From Myxococcales bacterium (GTDB lineage: Bacteria; Myxococcota_A; UBA9160; SMWR01): 9,425 nt of DNA. Shown in pieces: positions 5,495 to 9,425 of the stretch. The notes beneath the pieces are model-generated. The model saw only the letters and a list, made by a program, of their open reading frames with translations, did not search any database and was not told where the DNA came from. The stretch covers positions 1-9,425 of the forward strand of contig JACZXC010000087.1 of the NCBI GenBank assembly GCA_022571825.1. Reading direction: 5' to 3'. A program made the position numbers and the translations under genes. Each line of letters begins with the position of its first letter. The stretch's first letter is position 1.

Positions 5495-7776
5495 AGGAAG
5501 GCGTCCGGCGTCTCTCGCGGAGGGCGGATGCGCGGGAAGGCGCCCAGGCTCAGATCCGCGAGGGATCCCTGCAAGACGAGGTCGAAGGGCAGGATCGACT
5601 CGCGACCCCGCACCATCCCGTACCGCTCGCGGATGCCTTCGTAGACGTATCGCGACTCGGAGGCGGCCCGGGGGTCGATGGAGTCCGCGAGTCCCAGGCG
5701 AGCGCGCTCGAAGTAGACGTCGCGCTGGGCATCGGCTCCGAGGATCTCACCGGAGTCGAGCAGCTGGTTGCGGAAGGAGGTCTCCTCGAGGAGCGATACC
5801 AGCCGGGCCAGGCGATCCTCGGAGATCGTCTCGCGCAGGTGAGTGGGGGGATCGTTGTCGTCGCCGCTCGCCGGCACGAGCGAGATTTCGAGAACGCGGC
5901 CGCCGAGGAGTGTGACGCCCTCGGGGTGGATCTCGCCGTTGGCCGGGTTGCCGTCGAGCAACCCGGGTCTCAGGCCGAGGCCCTGGGGACCGGCGAGCTG
6001 GGAGTTCTCGGTCAGGAATCCACGGGAGAGCCGGATGTGCACCGGAGTGGCCTCCTCGGCGTCCGAGCGGAAGAGCCGGCCGGCGGCGGCGCCCGCGTCA
6101 GTTTCCGGGAACTCCTGGGCCACCCGAGCCAGCTTGCCGTTGCGCAAATCCCGGCGCGACTCGCGCTGCGCGATGGCGAGTGCCTGCTCCGACGCCTTGT
6201 CCCGCAGCTCCTGCCTGCGAACGGGGTCTAGATCCCGTCGTCCCTCGGCGATGGCCAACGCGCCCAGCCAGTTCTCGCGGTCCTCCTCGAAGGTCTCGAG
6301 CCACCCGCGCAGCTCGTCGGAGTGCTCGCCCCTCGGCCGCTGGGCGAGATAGCGGCGCGCGTGGATTCGTGCGGCGCGACCCGCTTCGGGTCTGTCGAAG
6401 GGAAGCTGGAGCAGGCGGATCGGCGTCATGGCGATGCTCTGGACGATCGACGGAAGGCCGAGCAGCCATTCGACGCTCTTGGGCAATCCTCGGTCCGGAG
6501 CACCGCGGTACCAGGCGCCCATCATTACCCAGCGCGCTAGGTCCCAACGCTGCCGCCACCGCGCTCTTCGGAAGGCCGCGTGGGAGTTCCTGGTCGGATC
6601 GTGCACCAGTGCCGCGGCGTGCCGCGCCATGTTCGCGTCCCGTTCGTCCAGCGCGGCCAGTGCCCCGAGGTCCTTCCACATTCCGGACTCGTCGCCGGCT
6701 TCGCCGCGCTGGATGGCCGAGGCGAAGCGCGCCTCGTCGGCCAGCGGACCTTTCGGGTCGACTTCGACCTGTGTTCGCACCGGCGCTTTCAGGTCGGCGG
6801 TGGGGAGCAGCAGAGCCCGGGCCAGATCCAGGGAATCCGGGGGAGCCACTGAAGAACCGGCCAGCGCAAGCGAGGACACGCTGCGTCGGAGCGATTCGCG
6901 TTCGGCGAGCAGGCCTTCGGCGGCGCGCTTCCGAATCTTCGAGGCCGGTCCATCCTCGGGAACGTGATGAAGGGCGCGGTTCGCGTAGAACAAGGCGACT
7001 CGCCAGTCGCCGGCGTCCAGGGCGCGGTCCGCTCGATGCGTGGCCCGGTCGCGGTGCAGCTTCCGAAGGCGAGCCTGTGAGCGCCGGATCCGTCGGTGGA
7101 GGTCAGCGGACTCCGGCGCGTCGGGGTAACGCGCGACGAAGCGTCTCCAGTGCTCGAGTGCCTGACGTTCCTGCAGGCCGATGACGGGAGTCGTGAGGAG
7201 ATGGATCAGGTACTGGATGGCCGAATTCGCCAGGCGATAGGGGGCCAGCGGTACCGACATCAGCGAGCGTCCGACGGGCTCCACGATCGCGTTGAACGCG
7301 CGACCGAGGGCCAGCACGGATCGCTCGCGCATCCGCGCCCTGGCCAGGGTCAGGGGATCGTCCTGCTCGACCCGCTCCAGGCGCGCGCGCAGCACGAGGT
7401 CGAGATCATCTTGCTCCAGCAGCTCGCGGGTTGCGTCTCGATAGTGTCGAGAGTCGTCGAGCATGGCGTTGGCGAGGTCCGCGGCCACGGGACCGAGCCC
7501 GGTGGGAGGTTCCTCCGCCGCCAACAGAATCGTTTCGATCGACTCCAGCCGATGCAGAGCGCGCGCGGCCAACTCCCGATCCGACACCAGTACCGCCGCG
7601 GCCAGCCGCGCGGCGGCTCGGTCCGCCAGGTCGGGTACGAGTCTGGAGAAGTGAATTTCCGGCTCGAGGGCGCTGCCCGTGGGCGGGGCGCCCGGGGTCT
7701 GGCAGGCCGCCAGGGCGATCGATGCGGCGGCCAGCAGCGGGGCCGGGAATCGTCGACTACGGGGTGAAGCGGTCAC
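5485..7776 (-). CDS. Large helical-repeat lipoprotein, function unknown
   Basis: I do not recognise this gene. From GTG at 7776 it encodes 763 residues starting with a lipoprotein signal peptide: basic n-region PRSRRF, hydrophobic PLLAAASIALAA and a lipobox LAAC with the modified Cys at 25, so an outer-membrane or periplasmic anchor is likely. The frame is open to an ATG at 7869, but that would add 31 arginine/proline-rich residues before the signal sequence and a 113-bp overlap, so GTG 7776 is preferred. Residues about 45-560 are mostly amphipathic helices with TPR-like stretches (for example 247-279 and 494-543). Two similar sections, about 164-299 and 431-543, suggest an internal duplication; both contain a short hydrophobic stretch ending in TP. 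Residues 579-763 form a separate, more strand-like C-terminal domain with LLGGRVLEISLVPASG, ending in DAFLYK. The gene overlaps the upstream lipoprotein gene by 20 bp. A scaffold or envelope-assembly role is only a guess. Confidence 0.8.
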   Translation of the reverse strand: MTASPRSRRFPAPLLAAASIALAACQTPGAPPTGSALEPEIHFSRLVPDLADRAAARLAAAVLVSDRELAARALHRLESIETILLAAEEPPTGLGPVAADLANAMLDDSRHYRDATRELLEQDDLDLVLRARLERVEQDDPLTLARARMRERSVLALGRAFNAIVEPVGRSLMSVPLAPYRLANSAIQYLIHLLTTPVIGLQERQALEHWRRFVARYPDAPESADLHRRIRRSQARLRKLHRDRATHRADRALDAGDWRVALFYANRALHHVPEDGPASKIRKRAAEGLLAERESLRRSVSSLALAGSSVAPPDSLDLARALLLPTADLKAPVRTQVEVDPKGPLADEARFASAIQRGEAGDESGMWKDLGALAALDERDANMARHAAALVHDPTRNSHAAFRRARWRQRWDLARWVMMGAWYRGAPDRGLPKSVEWLLGLPSIVQSIAMTPIRLLQLPFDRPEAGRAARIHARRYLAQRPRGEHSDELRGWLETFEEDRENWLGALAIAEGRRDLDPVRRQELRDKASEQALAIAQRESRRDLRNGKLARVAQEFPETDAGAAAGRLFRSDAEEATPVHIRLSRGFLTENSQLAGPQGLGLRPGLLDGNPANGEIHPEGVTLLGGRVLEISLVPASGDDNDPPTHLRETISEDRLARLVSLLEETSFRNQLLDSGEILGADAQRDVYFERARLGLADSIDPRAASESRYVYEGIRERYGMVRGRESILPFDLVLQGSLADLSLGAFPRIRPPRETPDAFLYK

Positions 7777-8749
7777 GGTCCACGGTGAGCGCGAAGGCCA
7801 GGAAGGCCTCGAGGCGTCGGGCCGCCTCGAGCTTCTCCGGGGATCCGTCGCGGCTGGCCACGGTCTCATAGAGCCGCGTGGCGGTCTCGGTGAGCTCCCG
7901 GAAGCGCGTTACGTCGAATCGAAGACTCTCGGACGGGTACGCACTCACATACTCGGTAGCGATGGTTGCATACAGGTTCGCAAGCGTGATGATGTGTCGA
8001 TTGGCGTACTTGCTGTCGCGATGGAGGACCACGACTCGCTGAAGCTCGCCGATGGCGCGCACGTCGCCGTCGGGAATGACCTGGCGCAGTGCCGCGAAGT
8101 AGGCCGCCCGGGTCATATCGGCTCGTTCGATCTGCTCCTGCACGACGGCGGCGTGGTGGGTGCCTTCGACGGTCAACGCCAGTTCCTCCAGGACGCGGGC
8201 CCGTTCTTCGAACTCGACGATCATCGATTCGGGAGCGGTGTCGCTTCCCAGATGTTTGATTCCGGTCAGCGCGTCGGCATCGATGGCCATGGCCGCTGCC
8301 CGATGAAGCGCACTGCAGACGTCGGCGCTTCGAAGCGCCTCGGCCTTGAGCGTCGAATCGGTACGAGCCGCGATCCGATACTCCTCGGCGGCGAGGTCGA
8401 ATGCGCGCAGGCGCTCGAGAGCGCGCGCCTTGGCGAAGGTGATCACGCCCCTCATGTGACCGGCACGAAGGGCGTCGGCGTGGATGAGCTCCAGGCTCTC
8501 CAGGCGGAGCAGGGAGCTCCGATAGACGTTGCGGCCAGTGTAGTCCCGGGCCGGGTCGAACCGGTAGGTGTCGTCGGGAACGTGGACCCGAAGCAGCGCG
8601 ATCACTTCGAGCACGTTCTCGGCGGGGCGGTAGTGGGGATCGGGAGCGGGGGTCGAGCAGCCGAGGGCGAGGGTCAGGGCGGCGGCGAACCGAGCCGCCT
8701 TCTGCGTCGCCGCCGATGCTGCACCGGTTCTCTTGTCCATCCCGAACAT
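7757..8749 (-). CDS. TPR-like lipoprotein, function unknown
   Basis: I do not recognise this gene. It encodes 330 residues with an N-terminal signal peptide (KRTGAASAATQKAAR, then FAAALTLALG) and a lipobox-like ALGC with Cys31. The -3 position is Ala rather than the usual Leu, so the lipobox is acceptable but not ideal. The mature part is nearly all helical, with alanine-rich TPR-like segments such as FAKARALERLRAFDLAAEEYR (roughly 105-126) and several later helices. No catalytic motif is visible. ATG 8749 is chosen because AAAGAG lies seven bases upstream (8762-8757); a second ATG three codons later (8740) is possible. The gene starts 17 bp after the LeuA-type gene and overlaps the larger lipoprotein gene by 20 bp, so the two lipoproteins are probably made together and may act as partners in the envelope. 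Confidence 0.82.
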   Translation of the reverse strand: MFGMDKRTGAASAATQKAARFAAALTLALGCSTPAPDPHYRPAENVLEVIALLRVHVPDDTYRFDPARDYTGRNVYRSSLLRLESLELIHADALRAGHMRGVITFAKARALERLRAFDLAAEEYRIAARTDSTLKAEALRSADVCSALHRAAAMAIDADALTGIKHLGSDTAPESMIVEFEERARVLEELALTVEGTHHAAVVQEQIERADMTRAAYFAALRQVIPDGDVRAIGELQRVVVLHRDSKYANRHIITLANLYATIATEYVSAYPSESLRFDVTRFRELTETATRLYETVASRDGSPEKLEAARRLEAFLAFALTVDRDRFTP

Positions 8750-8756
8750 CTCGAAG

Positions 8757-8762
8757 CTCTTT
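8757..8762 (-). promoter_or_regulatory. Ribosome-binding site of the 330-residue lipoprotein
   Basis: AAAGAG on the minus strand sits seven bases before ATG 8749, in the 17-bp gap between the LeuA-type gene and the lipoprotein gene. It is a moderate Shine-Dalgarno match and supports the first of two close ATG codons. Confidence 0.5.
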
Positions 8763-8766
8763 CGGG

Positions 8767-9425
8767 TCAGCGGGCGGTGCGCCGGGGGGCGCGACGGCTC
8801 CGCGCCCTCGCGGGTCTGGGGCGGGGAGCAACCGCGTTGAGCATCTTCTCGGTGGCGATCACGGCGGCGGCGAGCTGATCGGAGTCGACGCCCAGGGTAG
8901 AGAAGGTGCCGTCGTCGCTGTCGCCGAGGTTCCAGGTGATCACCGTCTCGACGAGTGCGGTGGTTCGTCCTCCGGGCGGGATCCGCACGCGAAAGTCATC
9001 GAGGCGCGGAAGCGTGAATCCGAACTTCCTGACGGATTTCTTCAGGGCGTTCATGAACGCGTCGTAGCCGCCGTCGCCCGTACCGAAGGCGTGGAACTTT
9101 TTCCCGCGGTACGACACGACCACTTTGGCCCGGGGTATCTCCCCGGTTCCCACGGTGACGTGATAGCGATCGATCCGCACGAGCTGCGCTTCCGGAGACT
9201 TCAGCACGTCGGCAATGATGTAGGGCAGGTCCTCGGGACCCACGTTGGATTTCTTGTCTCCGAGCTCGACGATGCGGCGAAGGACCAGCTCGCGATCGGA
9301 GTCCGAAAGCTCGATACCGAGCCGCTTGAGGTTGTGATCCAACGATGCCTTGCCGGAGAGCTTGCCCAGGGCGTAGCGACGTTGCCGGCCGAAGCGTTTC
9401 TGGGCGAGCCGGCTCGTGTCGAGGT
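8767..9425 (-). CDS. 2-isopropylmalate-synthase-family enzyme, C-terminal part (partial)
   Basis: Only the C-terminal portion is in the window (about 218 residues); the catalytic HMGL-like barrel lies beyond base 9425. The visible part starts with LDTSRLAQKRFGRQRRYALGK, then the GKLSGKASLDHNLKRLG segment that in LeuA-type enzymes follows the barrel. Next come the helical linker (LSDSDRELVLRRIVELGDKKSNV) and the LeuA allosteric/dimerisation domain: VTVGTGEIPRAKVVV, GTGDGGYDAFMNALKK, RIPPGGRTTALVETVITW and TLGVDSDQLAAAVIATEKM. The family condenses acetyl-CoA with a 2-oxoacid; members include 2-isopropylmalate, citramalate and homocitrate synthases, and the substrate cannot be told from this part. 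The regulatory domain differs from the E. coli LeuA form (GTGDGGYDAF where LeuA has GNGAVDA) and resembles, from memory, a divergent LeuA-like group common in Bacteroidetes. An internal TTG at 9342 is not a real start because homology continues upstream. The protein ends in an unusual arginine/proline/alanine-rich tail of about 20 residues. The gene probably leads the minus-strand unit. Confidence 0.85.
   Translation of the reverse strand, partial: LDTSRLAQKRFGRQRRYALGKLSGKASLDHNLKRLGIELSDSDRELVLRRIVELGDKKSNVGPEDLPYIIADVLKSPEAQLVRIDRYHVTVGTGEIPRAKVVVSYRGKKFHAFGTGDGGYDAFMNALKKSVRKFGFTLPRLDDFRVRIPPGGRTTALVETVITWNLGDSDDGTFSTLGVDSDQLAAAVIATEKMLNAVAPRPRPARARSRRAPRRTAR

Noticed and set aside
5495..5570. 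Intrinsic terminator after the GT87 gene
   Set aside because: Short GC-rich complementary bits (GGCG/CGCC) occur but they form no convincing stem and no T-run follows; they also lie within lipoprotein codons.
4246..6231. 661-codon plus-strand open frame
   Set aside because: It spans the GT87 gene in another frame and then the antisense of the large lipoprotein, is arginine/glycine/proline-rich without domain motifs, and crosses two well-supported genes. It is a shadow of high GC.
7777..7869. Longer start (ATG 7869) for the large lipoprotein
   Set aside because: It would put 31 Arg/Pro-rich residues before the lipoprotein signal peptide and increase the overlap with the upstream gene to 113 bp; GTG 7776 gives a normal 24-residue signal peptide.
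7679..8878. 399-codon plus-strand open frame opposite the lipoprotein genes
   Set aside because: The minus strand carries two proteins with signal peptides, lipoboxes and a ribosome site at plausible positions; the plus frame has low-complexity glycine-rich sequence and no recognisable features.

Overview
The window is GC-rich and almost fully coding. It comes from a Gram-negative-type bacterium: two genes encode lipoproteins with signal peptides, and the membrane-linked glycolate oxidase is the three-subunit GlcDEF form. The lineage cannot be fixed from this sequence. High GC, large alanine/arginine-rich helical lipoproteins and a divergent LeuA-type enzyme would fit Myxococcota or related 'deltaproteobacterial' groups, but that is inference. 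I see no tRNA, rRNA, CRISPR array, transposase or phage gene.

Layout, left to right. Bases 1-120 are five tandem copies of a 24-bp unit, cut by the left window edge, with a decayed sixth copy to about 144. A possible promoter (138-167) follows. Then comes a tight plus-strand operon: glcD (179-1618), glcE (1615-2865), glcF (2866-4161) and a polytopic membrane protein of the GT87/DUF2029 glycosyltransferase type (4169-5494). The spacings are a 4-bp overlap, 0 bp and 7 bp, so the four genes are probably translated from one mRNA. GlcD and GlcE are the FAD-type subunits and GlcF is the iron-sulfur subunit. Together they oxidise glycolate (and often D-lactate) to the 2-oxoacid and pass electrons to the membrane quinone pool. 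No glcG, malate synthase glcB, permease or regulator lies in the window.

The right half is on the minus strand and runs toward the glc operon. From its upstream end it holds the C-terminal part of a 2-isopropylmalate-synthase-family enzyme (8767 to beyond 9425), a 330-residue lipoprotein (7757-8749) and a 763-residue lipoprotein (5485-7776). The first gap is 17 bp and the two lipoprotein genes overlap by 20 bp, so these three also look like one transcription unit. The two units meet tail to tail with a 10-bp overlap of coding ends (5485-5494) and no visible intrinsic terminator.

The metabolic genes are recognisable families. The least explained items are the lipoprotein pair (the larger one seems to carry an internal duplication and an unrecognised C-terminal domain), the repeat array whose unit contains a -35-like TTGACC, and the attachment of a GT87 membrane enzyme to a glycolate oxidase operon. 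I found no clear evidence of a wholly new multi-gene system.
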